Assembly (NCBI GenBank): GCA_016708125.1
Contig: JADJGF010000001.1
Location: 3,246,001-3,310,000, forward strand
Source of the DNA: Ignavibacteriota bacterium
GTDB taxonomy: Bacteria; Bacteroidota; Ignavibacteria; Ignavibacteriales; Melioribacteraceae
DNA: 64,000 nucleotides
Direction of reading: 5' to 3'
Shown: piece by piece, positions 26,744-35,343 of the stretch
Position numbering within the stretch: position 1 is the stretch's first letter
Layout of the letters: each line of letters begins with the position of its first letter
The notes under the pieces: generated by a model
Databases searched by the model: none
Seen by the model: only the letters and a program-made list of their open reading frames with translations
Told to the model about the DNA's origin: nothing
Made by a program: the position numbers and the translations under genes

Positions 26744-27727
26744 ATGAAATTTAATCCCGCAGAATTTTACCAAAAAGAAATTCAGAAATTTGAAAAAAAA
26801 TATTTTACTACTGCCGAAGGTAAATTTCCAAAATCACTTTATGAACCTTGTGATTATATAATAAAAAGCGGCGGAAAAAGATTACGACCTTTTTTAGTTA
26901 TTTTATCCGCAAATGCAGTTAATGCAAAATCATCTTCAGTTTTGAATGCCGCGGTTGCAGTTGAATTGTTTCACAATTTTACTTTGGTGCATGATGATAT
27001 TATGGATAATGCAGATAAAAGAAGGGGACGACAAACTTTACATATTAAGTATGATGTTAATACTGCAATTCTTGCCGGCGATAATTTAATGGCAATTGCT
27101 TACAAATCACTTTTAAAAGATTGTAAAAAAAATGGAATAAGCGCTGTTGAAGATTTTACAAATGGTTTAATTGAAGTTTGCGAAGGACAAAGTTTGGACA
27201 AGGATTTTGAAATAAGAAGAAAAGTTTCTATTGAAGAATATCTAGTAATGATTAGTAAAAAAACTGCCGCACTCGCTGAAACATGCTGCTCAATTGGAGC
27301 TAAACTTGGCGGCGGAAATATTAAGGAAATTAATTCACTTAAAAAATTTGGTAAATATTTAGGTTTAGCATTTCAAATTCAAGATGATTTATTAGATATT
27401 ACCGCGGATGAATCTGAATTTGGTAAAAAAATTGGCGGCGATTTAGTTGAAGGCAAAAAAACTTATTTACTTCTTAAAGCGTTAGAAAAAGCAAAAGGGA
27501 AAAATTTGCAATTAATTCAAAAAGTAATTGATGAAAAAGGAATTAAGTTTGAAAAAGTTCCAGAATATAAAAAACTTTACGAAGATTTAGGAATTATAGA
27601 AGACGCATCGAATGAAGTTAAGAAATATACTTCGCTTGCCCTTAATCAATTAAAAAATGTTAAAAACGAAAAAGCAAAAATTACATTGCAATGGTTAGCA
27701 AATTCACTTACAGATAGAAAAAAATAA
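26744..27727 (+). CDS. trans-isoprenyl diphosphate synthase (first copy)
   Basis: A 327-residue polyprenyl synthetase that condenses isopentenyl diphosphate onto allylic diphosphates in the cytoplasm. It has the first aspartate-rich motif DDIMDNADKRRG and the second DDLLDITADESEFGKK, plus GGKRLRPF for diphosphate binding. Family members make geranyl, farnesyl or geranylgeranyl diphosphate; bulky residues upstream of the first motif (FHNFTLVHDD) suit a short chain, but this is a guess. Its TAA overlaps the HPr ATG by one base, an odd but clear coupling to PTS genes. Confidence 0.92.
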   Translation: MKFNPAEFYQKEIQKFEKKYFTTAEGKFPKSLYEPCDYIIKSGGKRLRPFLVILSANAVNAKSSSVLNAAVAVELFHNFTLVHDDIMDNADKRRGRQTLHIKYDVNTAILAGDNLMAIAYKSLLKDCKKNGISAVEDFTNGLIEVCEGQSLDKDFEIRRKVSIEEYLVMISKKTAALAETCCSIGAKLGGGNIKEINSLKKFGKYLGLAFQIQDDLLDITADESEFGKKIGGDLVEGKKTYLLLKALEKAKGKNLQLIQKVIDEKGIKFEKVPEYKKLYEDLGIIEDASNEVKKYTSLALNQLKNVKNEKAKITLQWLANSLTDRKK

Positions 27728-27993
27728 TGATTGAAAAAACAGTTGAAATTATAAATAATGCCGGACTTCATACAAGACCAGCGGCAACAATTGTAAAAAT
27801 TGCGGCTAAATTTAAAAGTGAGTTTTTCATCAACAAAGATGGAATGAATATAAACGGAAAAAGTATTATTGGCGTTATGACTTTAGCTGCTGAGAAAGGC
27901 TCAAATCTTGTTCTAACTTTTGAAGGAGAAGACGAACAAGAAGCATGTGTGGCAATAATAGATTACTTTAATAGAGGCTTTGATGAATTATGA
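27727..27993 (+). CDS. ptsH: phosphocarrier protein HPr
   Basis: An 88-residue HPr-type phosphocarrier. The active-site histidine is H15 in NNAGLHTRPAA, and S46 lies in NGKSIIGVM, the site that HPr kinase phosphorylates where that enzyme exists. It receives phosphate from enzyme I, encoded directly downstream with a 4-base overlap. No sugar-specific EII component is present in the window, so regulation rather than transport is possible. Confidence 0.95.
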   Translation: MIEKTVEIINNAGLHTRPAATIVKIAAKFKSEFFINKDGMNINGKSIIGVMTLAAEKGSNLVLTFEGEDEQEACVAIIDYFNRGFDEL

Positions 27994-29729
27994 GTGAAAA
28001 TATTCTTAAAGGAATTGCTGCAGCTCCGGGGATTTCAATAGCCACAGCTTTTATTTACAAAAAGGAAATTGAATCTATTGATGATGAAATAATTACAAAT
28101 ATTGATGAAGCAATAGAGAATTTCGATAAATCACTTAGCAAATCCAAAAAAGAATTACATAAAATATTTACTCTTGCTGTCGATAAAATGGGCGAAAAAA
28201 GAGCCGGAATTTTTGAAGCTCAAATGATGATTCTTGATGATCCGGTTTTAATTCAAAATATTAAAGATAGAATTAAAAAAGAAAAACGTTCGCCAATATA
28301 TATTGTTGATGCGGAGTTTTCCAAATATCAAAAAATACTTGCTCTTTCCGAAGAATCTTACATGAAGGAAAGATCGCAAGATATTGAAGATATAAAAAAT
28401 AGAATTATCAGAAATATTAAAAAGAAAAAATGGATTTCAAGAATTGAAAAGGATGTAATTGTTGTAACAAATAGTATTACTCCGGCGGACACAGTTTTAT
28501 TTTCCAGAGAAAACGTAAAAGGTTACATTACAAATTTTGGCGGATTAACAAGCCACGCTGCAATTGTTGCCAGAAGCTTAAACATTCCGGCTGTTTTGGG
28601 AATTCATGATTCCACTACAATAATTAAAAATGGTGATAAAATTATTATTGACGGCGTTCACGGCGAAGTAATTATAAATCCAACTGCTGAGCAATTAAAT
28701 TATTATGAAGAAAAAAGCAAACGGTTGGCAGAGTTTGATTCCGGGTTGGCAAAATTGGCTGATAAACCCGCAATTACAAAAGACGGAAGAAAAATAATTC
28801 TTCGTGCAAATTTAGATATTGTTGAAGAACTTGAATATATTTTTAGAAATGGTGCAGAAGGCGTTGGATTAGTTAGAACAGAACAAATTTTTAATTTGGC
28901 TGATGAATTTCCCGATGAAAATAAACAGTATAAAGTTTATAAAGATTTGGCAGAAAAAATTTATCCCAATATTGTAATTATCAGAACTTTTGATATTGGC
29001 GGCGATAAAGTTTTTCCCGTTGATGTAAAAGAACCAAATCCGTTTTTAGGCTGGCGGGGAATTAGATTTTTACTTGATAATGAAAATCTGCTTAAAATAC
29101 AAATACGCGCATTGCTCAGAGCAAGCATTCACAAGAATATTAAATTTATGATTCCTATGGTTTCATCAATTCAAGAAATTAGAAGGACAAAAGAAATTTT
29201 AGAAATCTGCAAAAGTGAATTGAAATCCGAAGGAAAAGAATTTGATAAAAAAATTAAAATTGGAATTATGATCGAAGTTCCATCAGCTGCAGTTATGGCT
29301 GAAGAATTTGCCGCTGAAGTTGATTTTATAAGTATTGGCACAAATGATTTAATTCAATATTTATTGGCTGTTGATAGAGGAAACGAAATAGTATCTTCGT
29401 TATATCAAGAATTTCATCCGGCTGTAGTTCGTGTACTTTATAAAATAATTCACGCAAGCAAATTAAAATCTGCAAAAGTTAGCATGTGCGGTGAAATGGC
29501 TGCGGATATTTTAGCAACTCCTTTATTAGTTGGTATGGGATTAGACTCTTTAAGTGTTTCGGCTTCAACAATTCCACATATAAAAAAAATTATTAGATCC
29601 ATAAATTTTTCAGATGCAAAACAATTGGCAGAAGAATGTTTAACATTAAAAACTGAAAAAGAAATTAGTACAAAACTTCAAGATTATTTTAAATTTCATT
29701 TTACAGACGAATTAGAAAATGTATTCTAA
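27990..29729 (+). CDS. ptsI: PTS enzyme I (phosphoenolpyruvate-protein phosphotransferase)
   Basis: A 579-residue enzyme I, normal length, which phosphorylates HPr from phosphoenolpyruvate. The N-terminal HPr-binding helical domain is followed by the swivelling domain with active H189 (GGLTSHAAIVARS), then the PEP-binding barrel with EGVGLVRTEQIF, VDFISIGTNDLIQY and the active-site cysteine in KVSMCGEMA. All key residues are present. It overlaps the HPr gene by 4 bases. It is followed by a weak hairpin at 29746. Confidence 0.96.
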   Translation: MSENILKGIAAAPGISIATAFIYKKEIESIDDEIITNIDEAIENFDKSLSKSKKELHKIFTLAVDKMGEKRAGIFEAQMMILDDPVLIQNIKDRIKKEKRSPIYIVDAEFSKYQKILALSEESYMKERSQDIEDIKNRIIRNIKKKKWISRIEKDVIVVTNSITPADTVLFSRENVKGYITNFGGLTSHAAIVARSLNIPAVLGIHDSTTIIKNGDKIIIDGVHGEVIINPTAEQLNYYEEKSKRLAEFDSGLAKLADKPAITKDGRKIILRANLDIVEELEYIFRNGAEGVGLVRTEQIFNLADEFPDENKQYKVYKDLAEKIYPNIVIIRTFDIGGDKVFPVDVKEPNPFLGWRGIRFLLDNENLLKIQIRALLRASIHKNIKFMIPMVSSIQEIRRTKEILEICKSELKSEGKEFDKKIKIGIMIEVPSAAVMAEEFAAEVDFISIGTNDLIQYLLAVDRGNEIVSSLYQEFHPAVVRVLYKIIHASKLKSAKVSMCGEMAADILATPLLVGMGLDSLSVSASTIPHIKKIIRSINFSDAKQLAEECLTLKTEKEISTKLQDYFKFHFTDELENVF

Positions 29730-29745
29730 TTAATTTTGGCGACAA

Positions 29746-29768
29746 TTTATTGCACTTCGAGTAATAAA
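29746..29768 (+). terminator. weak hairpin after ptsI, possible terminator
   Basis: TTTATTGCAC (29746-29755) faces GAGTAATAAA (29759-29768) across a 3-base loop, with one G-U pair and one mismatch. A T-rich stretch (TATTTTTATA) follows. Plausible but weak. Confidence 0.4.
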
Positions 29769-29820
29769 TATTTTTATAAAATTAAAATTCAAAACACTAA
29801 ATATTAATCTCGAATCTGGA

Positions 29821-32649
29821 ATGCAAATCTTAAAAACTTATTTTCTAAAATATTCATTTATCATTTTTTTCTTTACAACAACAATTCTAAATGCACAGCT
29901 ATATTTTTTCGGAAGAAATAAAGTTCACTATGAAAATTTTGAATGGAAAGTAATTAAAACAGAACATTTTGATATTTATTACTATGATGATTTTGAAGAA
30001 ATGGCAGAAATTGGCGCCGCTTATGCCGAAGAAGCTTTTGATGATTTGAAGATAAAATTTAATCATATAATGATTAAAAAAATTCCGCTAATTTTTTATA
30101 ACACTCATAATCATTTTCAGCAGACAAATACAATCCCAAATTTTATTCCCGAAGGCGTTGGAGGTTTTTTTGAATTTATGAAAGGACGAGTTGTAATTCC
30201 TTATCTAACTTCGTTAGAACAGTTTCGTCATGTAATACGTCACGAATTAGTTCATGTTTTTATGACAAGTAAAGTTTTAAATGTTGTTAAAGATCATAGA
30301 GTAATTGGTGATAATTATCCACCGCTTTGGTTTGTTGAAGGTATTGCCGAATATTGGTCATACCATTGGGATACACAAGCCGAAATGATTATGCGAGATG
30401 CTGTTCTGAATAATTTCTTCGCTCCGTTAAAAGATATTTACAGAATTTACGGAAGTTTTTTAATGTACAAAGAAGGACAAAATTTTTTAGAGTTTGTAAG
30501 TAAAAAATATGGCGAAGATAAAATTTTACAATTCTTAGAAAATTTTTGGCGATTTAAAAATTTTGAAGATGTAATTGAATTTACAATCGGAGAACGCTTT
30601 GAAAAAATTGATGAAGATTGGCAATATTATTTAAAACAGAAATATTATCCACTTTACGAAAATAAAACTTCGCATTTTATTGAATCAAAAAAAATTACTT
30701 ACGAAGGTTACAATTTTTCTCCGAATTATTTTGAAAGCGAAAATGGAAATAAAATATTTTTTGTTGGAAATAGAAATGGTTATTCGTCAATTTATAAAAT
30801 GGATTATAACCCGGATTCAATTGATTTTGCTGAGCCGGAGCAAATTTTAGAGGGAGAAAAAGAAGTTATCTTTGAAACTTTTCATTTGCTAAAACCATCA
30901 ATGACTATTTCTTCAAAAGGAATTTTAGCATTTGTAACAAAAGCCGGAGCTACAGATGCAATCCATCTTTTTGATACAAAAAATAATGAAATTCTAAAAC
31001 ACTTTAAATTTAATGAATTGTTAACAATTGAATCGCCAAGTTTTGATTCATCCGGAATTAAAATTCTTTTTCATGCAACTGATAGAAAAGGTTACATTGA
31101 TATTTATCAAATAGAAATTAATTCCGGTGAGATAAAAAGATTTACAAATGATTTTTATTCCGATAGAGATCCAATATTTAATAAAGACAATTCTAAAATT
31201 ATTTTTTCGTCAGATAGAACAAGCGGAATTTATCAGCAGAAAAATAATTTGTTTGAGATTGATATTAATACCGGTGAAGTTAAATATCTTACATATTCAA
31301 ATGCAGATTTAACAAGCCCTAAATATTCTCCGGATTATTCTTCACTTTATTGCCTTGCAGATAATGACGGTGTGAAAAATCTTTGGCAAATTAATTTTGA
31401 TAAAAATAATGAACCATTAAATATGACTCAAAAGACAAGATTTTTAACAAGTATTTTTGAGTATGAATTTGTTGATTCAAATGAATTGATAACTTCAACT
31501 TTTGAAAAATTTTCATTTCAGTTTTTTTCACTTAATCTTGATGAAATTCCCGACACAATTTTATTAACTAAAAATTTCACATACGATGAAATTAAAATTC
31601 CATGGCAGCCGGAAAAAATTGTAATAAATTCTGAGACTGATAAATTGCATTATGAAAACCAATATTCATTGGACTATGCTTTTAGTCAAATTTCTACTGA
31701 TCCAATTTACGGAACTCGTGGCGGCGCAATATTTTCCTTAAGCGATTTACTTGGCGATGACAGATATTATTTTATGATTTATAATTCAGCAGAAATCCAA
31801 AGTGACTTTTTCAAAAATATTAATGTAGCAATTAGCCGCGTAAACACCGGCGGAAGAACCAATTTCGGTTATGGAATATTTCATCATACCGGAAGACGAT
31901 ATGATATTAGAGAAAGTGACAGCTATTTTTATGAAAGAAGTTTCGGTGGATACATTTCACTTTTATATCCATTATCTTCATTTCAAAGAATTGAAACAAG
32001 CACAACAATTTCAAATTCCGATAGAGAAATTTCAATAGATCTGTTGCCAAGAAAAGCACTTTTACTATCAAACACAATTTCATTTATTCATGATAACACA
32101 CTTTGGGGAAATACAGGTCCGGTTGACGGCTCACGGCTTAGACTTTTATTAGGTTATACTTCAGATATAAAATACAGCAATTCAAATTTTTATTCCTTAA
32201 TTGCAGATTATAGAAATTATTTTAGACTTCATAATAGAATTACATTGGCAACGCGCGCATCAATTTTCTATAACGAAGGAAAAGATGCCAGAAGATATAT
32301 TGCCGGCGGGAGCTGGGATTTAAGAGGTTGGCCAAGATTTAGAATTCGCGGCGAAAAAATGTGGTTGTCTTCGGTCGAATTAAGATATCCGTTGATAGAT
32401 CAATTTTATTTAAAATTACCTTTTGTAGGATTAGGTTTTGCCGGAATTAAAGGCGCTGCATTTATTGATGCGGGAAGTGCTTGGGATGATAAATATGAAA
32501 ACACAATCGGAAGTGTTGGAATTGGTTTAAGATTTAACTTTCTCGGCGCAATAACTTTTCGTTATGATGTTGGAAAAAAAATTGAAAATAACTTTTCGTC
32601 TTTTCAAAATAGTTTGTTTTATCAATTCTTTTTTGGATGGGATTTTTGA
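29821..32649 (+). CDS. HExxH peptidase domain + TolB-like propeller + Omp85-type barrel fusion, outer membrane
   Basis: A 942-residue protein with a signal peptide ending near LNAQ. Residues ~45-225 form a gluzincin-like peptidase domain with H141-E-L-V-H145 and the downstream E173-G-I-A-E177. Residues ~255-560 contain TolB/PD40-type repeats (FSPNYFESENGNKIFFVGNR, SPSFDSSGIKILFHATDRKG, DPIFNKDNSKIIFSSDRTSG). The C-terminal third is an Omp85/surface-antigen barrel with GGSWDLRGW (829-837), SSVELRYPLID and the closing aromatic FFFGWDF. The parts are established families; the combined function is not known to me. A surface or periplasmic protease tied to its own barrel is the simplest reading. 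It overlaps the next gene by 13 bases. Confidence 0.8.
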   Translation: MQILKTYFLKYSFIIFFFTTTILNAQLYFFGRNKVHYENFEWKVIKTEHFDIYYYDDFEEMAEIGAAYAEEAFDDLKIKFNHIMIKKIPLIFYNTHNHFQQTNTIPNFIPEGVGGFFEFMKGRVVIPYLTSLEQFRHVIRHELVHVFMTSKVLNVVKDHRVIGDNYPPLWFVEGIAEYWSYHWDTQAEMIMRDAVLNNFFAPLKDIYRIYGSFLMYKEGQNFLEFVSKKYGEDKILQFLENFWRFKNFEDVIEFTIGERFEKIDEDWQYYLKQKYYPLYENKTSHFIESKKITYEGYNFSPNYFESENGNKIFFVGNRNGYSSIYKMDYNPDSIDFAEPEQILEGEKEVIFETFHLLKPSMTISSKGILAFVTKAGATDAIHLFDTKNNEILKHFKFNELLTIESPSFDSSGIKILFHATDRKGYIDIYQIEINSGEIKRFTNDFYSDRDPIFNKDNSKIIFSSDRTSGIYQQKNNLFEIDINTGEVKYLTYSNADLTSPKYSPDYSSLYCLADNDGVKNLWQINFDKNNEPLNMTQKTRFLTSIFEYEFVDSNELITSTFEKFSFQFFSLNLDEIPDTILLTKNFTYDEIKIPWQPEKIVINSETDKLHYENQYSLDYAFSQISTDPIYGTRGGAIFSLSDLLGDDRYYFMIYNSAEIQSDFFKNINVAISRVNTGGRTNFGYGIFHHTGRRYDIRESDSYFYERSFGGYISLLYPLSSFQRIETSTTISNSDREISIDLLPRKALLLSNTISFIHDNTLWGNTGPVDGSRLRLLLGYTSDIKYSNSNFYSLIADYRNYFRLHNRITLATRASIFYNEGKDARRYIAGGSWDLRGWPRFRIRGEKMWLSSVELRYPLIDQFYLKLPFVGLGFAGIKGAAFIDAGSAWDDKYENTIGSVGIGLRFNFLGAITFRYDVGKKIENNFSSFQNSLFYQFFFGWDF

Positions 32650-33785
32650 GAAAATATTTATCAATAATATTTATAATAATTTTTTTAATTGGTTGTGCCA
32701 GAGCAATTCAATTTAATAAGTATAATGAGAATTCCGAAATTATTTCTCAATATGGAAGTTCACCAAATCGAAATTTTTATATAAATAAAAAAATTGAAAT
32801 ATTAAAAAATCCAATTTGGGAAAAAAGCACTTACGGGAGTTACTCGAATTATCCTTTTTCAGCGTATGATACGGTTTTGTTCGTATCAGATTTAGGCGGG
32901 AGAATTACAGCCCTAAATTTAGTTAGTGGAAAAAAACTTGGTGAGATTAAATACAAAGGCGGAATTGAGCAAACACCAATTATTGATAAATCAATTATGA
33001 TATTTGTTGTAAATGAAGAAAAGGAAAATTATTCATCGCTGGTTGTTTATGATTTGTTAAAAGCAAAAGAATTTTATAAAGTTAAACTCGAAGGCAAAGT
33101 TACGAATGAATTAATTTTTCAAAATGAAAAAATTTTCATACTTACTAATTTCGGTAAACTTTATAAGTTTTCGCGAATGGGAATTAAAGAATGGGATATA
33201 AATTTAAAGGAAAAATTTTATTCAGATCCGGCAGCTGATGAAGAAAATTTATATGCGTGTTCAATTTTCGGAAATTTATTTTCTATCCAACTAAATGATG
33301 GAAAAGTAAATTACAAAATTAAAATTTGCGAGGAAGTTCAAAGTGGAATTACTATGAATGAATCTTCAATATTTTTTGGTGATGAAAATGGAAATGTATT
33401 TTCAATTGATAAAAAATCTGCAAAAATTATTTGGGAGTTTAAAACAAATTTCAAAATTAAAACTGCTCCGACAATTGATAATAATTCTGTTTACATCGGA
33501 AATTTAAATGGCGATTTATTTTCTCTAAATCTGATAAATGGAAATCAAAATTGGAAACTTGAAACAAACGGATTAATAAATTCAACTTCGCTTGTTTTTG
33601 AAAATATTTTAATTCAGCCGAATATGAATATGGATGTTGATTTTATTGATAAAACGACTGGAGAAATTATTGATAAAATTCAATTTGAAGGAAGATGCCG
33701 AACTTCACCATTTTTTGTGAAAGATAAAATTATTTTTGGAATTGATAAAGATGATGTTTTTTGTTTTTCGGTAAAGGAAAATTAA
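32637..33785 (+). CDS. PQQ-like beta-propeller lipoprotein (BamB-like)
   Basis: A 382-residue lipoprotein with lipobox FLIGC (C20). The rest is a propeller of PQQ-type repeats: AYDTVLFVSDLGGRITALNL, QEVQSGITMNESSIFFGDENG in part, and TAPTIDNNSVYIGNLNGDLF. BamB, the closest known relative by architecture, helps BamA insert outer-membrane proteins. Here it overlaps by 13 bases a gene encoding an Omp85-type barrel, which supports a partnership with that protein. The start could also be TTG 32646, which overlaps the previous stop by four bases. Confidence 0.78.
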   Translation: MGFLRKYLSIIFIIIFLIGCARAIQFNKYNENSEIISQYGSSPNRNFYINKKIEILKNPIWEKSTYGSYSNYPFSAYDTVLFVSDLGGRITALNLVSGKKLGEIKYKGGIEQTPIIDKSIMIFVVNEEKENYSSLVVYDLLKAKEFYKVKLEGKVTNELIFQNEKIFILTNFGKLYKFSRMGIKEWDINLKEKFYSDPAADEENLYACSIFGNLFSIQLNDGKVNYKIKICEEVQSGITMNESSIFFGDENGNVFSIDKKSAKIIWEFKTNFKIKTAPTIDNNSVYIGNLNGDLFSLNLINGNQNWKLETNGLINSTSLVFENILIQPNMNMDVDFIDKTTGEIIDKIQFEGRCRTSPFFVKDKIIFGIDKDDVFCFSVKEN

Positions 33786-33786
33786 A

Positions 33787-34260
33787 ATGTTAAGAATAAT
33801 AATTTTCGTATTCGTTCTAAATTCAATAAATATTTTTTCGCAAGATTCCTCAAACGTAAATTTAAATAATGCATCTCAAAATTTATTAAACGAAAAAAAC
33901 AAAATTCATATTGATAAAAATCCGTTAATAAAAATTCTTCCGCTTAGAATTTGGAATTTAAATATTGGAAATAAAAATCAAAATTTAGAAATAATGAATT
34001 TACCGTTAAAATTAAAAATGCAGAAAGAGAGTTTTGTCGAATCTGATTTGTTTTATATTGTTGTTGGATCAGCAGTAGCATTTGGAGCAACTGCAGCATA
34101 TTTGAAAAATGAATCCGATAAAAATTATGAAAAGTATAAAATTACCGGCGATGTAAATTATCTTAACAAAACAAATATTTTAGATATTTACAGCGGTGTA
34201 GCTCTTGGCGCACTTCAAATTAATTTTGGATATTTAATTTATAAGTTTCTTACAGATTAG
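33787..34260 (+). CDS. small exported membrane protein, unrecognised
   Basis: A 157-residue protein with a signal peptide (MLRIIIFVFVLNSINIFSQ), a ~70-residue polar region rich in Asn and Lys, and two hydrophobic segments near residues 97-115 and 133-153 (FYIVVGSAVAFGATAAYL and YSGVALGALQINFGYLIY). The gene starts one base after the propeller lipoprotein stop, so it belongs to the same operon. I cannot assign a family. A membrane-anchored accessory of the upstream barrel protein is a guess from context. Confidence 0.6.
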   Translation: MLRIIIFVFVLNSINIFSQDSSNVNLNNASQNLLNEKNKIHIDKNPLIKILPLRIWNLNIGNKNQNLEIMNLPLKLKMQKESFVESDLFYIVVGSAVAFGATAAYLKNESDKNYEKYKITGDVNYLNKTNILDIYSGVALGALQINFGYLIYKFLTD

Positions 34261-34284
34261 TAACGAAATTAAAAACATGACATC

Positions 34285-34310
34285 TTTTCAGAAGTTGGCA
34301 TCTTGAAAAA
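34285..34310. terminator. hairpin between convergent genes
   Basis: TTTTCAGAAG (34285-34294) pairs with CTTGAAAA (34302-34309), with one bulged G, around TTGGCAT. A run of A follows on the plus strand, i.e. U on the minus transcript. This suits termination of the minus-strand DUF1207 gene and possibly the plus-strand operon as well. Confidence 0.4.
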
Positions 34311-34314
34311 AAAA

Positions 34315-35178
34315 TTAAAAAAAATCAACAAAAAAACCAATTCCAAACTGGCTAACTCTTTTCATATAATATTCGCTAAATGGATTTGAACCATAAAAAT
34401 AAGATAGATAAATCACAATTCCTTTTTTCTCCATTTTACCGAATTTCATTCCAAGTAAATTATTATAATTAAATTGATATTTGGGATTTCCTTCCAAACT
34501 AAAATTACTCGCAATAAAAATGTTGGTTTCATTATCAATTATTTTATTCGATGAAATTTCAAATCCGAAATAAGAATTCCACTTTTCCAATATTTTAGGT
34601 CTAATTAGTGTTGAATAAGAAATGGCGGAATATGTTCTTAAAGTCCCATAATTTTCAAGGAATTGATATCCAAGTAATAATTCACCAAAATCTTTAGTAA
34701 AGGGAATTGGTTTATCATTATTCATCCATTGATTTCTTTCCGAATCAAAATGTCCATCAACAAGATGGGCGCTATTATGAATTATTCTGAAACGAGAAAT
34801 AAGTTTACCACTGATATATTTTTTTGAAAATGCAGCATTACCTCCAAAAAATCCGTCTAAAGCATCTATCTGCAATCTTTTTTCAGCATAATTTGTAGAA
34901 AGAGCATAAGCCATAAACTCAATTGAAAAAGTTAATTTTGAATTTAAATTTGTGAAATTAAATGCTAAAAGATCAATATTATTTCCTATATCAACTTTTA
35001 AATTTCCATTTTTAGGGTAATATAAAATTCCAATTTTTGCTTCTTCATAATTTGCTTTAATTGGTAAAAAGTGTAAACCTTGCGGCAAAAATTCAAAATT
35101 ATTTTCTTGCGAAATTATTTCTGTACTTTTAATTATAAAGAAAAAAATAAAAATAGAGGTAAAGTATTTTAAGTTCAT
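34315..35178 (-). CDS. DUF1207-like outer-membrane protein
   Basis: A 287-residue protein with a signal peptide (MNLKYFTSIFIFFFIIKSTEIIS) and a beta-rich body typical of small outer-membrane barrels, ending in GFFVDFF. The pattern FLPQGLHFLPIKANYEEAKI, DALDGFFGGNAAFSKK and RFRIIHNSAHLVDGHF resembles DUF1207 proteins of Bacteroidota-Chlorobi and Planctomycetes. The function of that family is unknown. It stands alone on the minus strand, divergent from the transglycosylase gene. Confidence 0.65.
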   Translation of the reverse strand: MNLKYFTSIFIFFFIIKSTEIISQENNFEFLPQGLHFLPIKANYEEAKIGILYYPKNGNLKVDIGNNIDLLAFNFTNLNSKLTFSIEFMAYALSTNYAEKRLQIDALDGFFGGNAAFSKKYISGKLISRFRIIHNSAHLVDGHFDSERNQWMNNDKPIPFTKDFGELLLGYQFLENYGTLRTYSAISYSTLIRPKILEKWNSYFGFEISSNKIIDNETNIFIASNFSLEGNPKYQFNYNNLLGMKFGKMEKKGIVIYLSYFYGSNPFSEYYMKRVSQFGIGFFVDFF

Positions 35179-35343
35179 TCCGATAAATAAAGTTATATAA
35201 ATAACAAAGAATTCAATATGAAATATAAAGATAAAATTTTGTAAAAGTATATGTTATATAACGGTTTAAGAATTTTATTTTATATTCGACTTGAAAAAAA
35301 CTCTATAATCTTATAACTTGCAACAATTAATTATAGGATAAAC

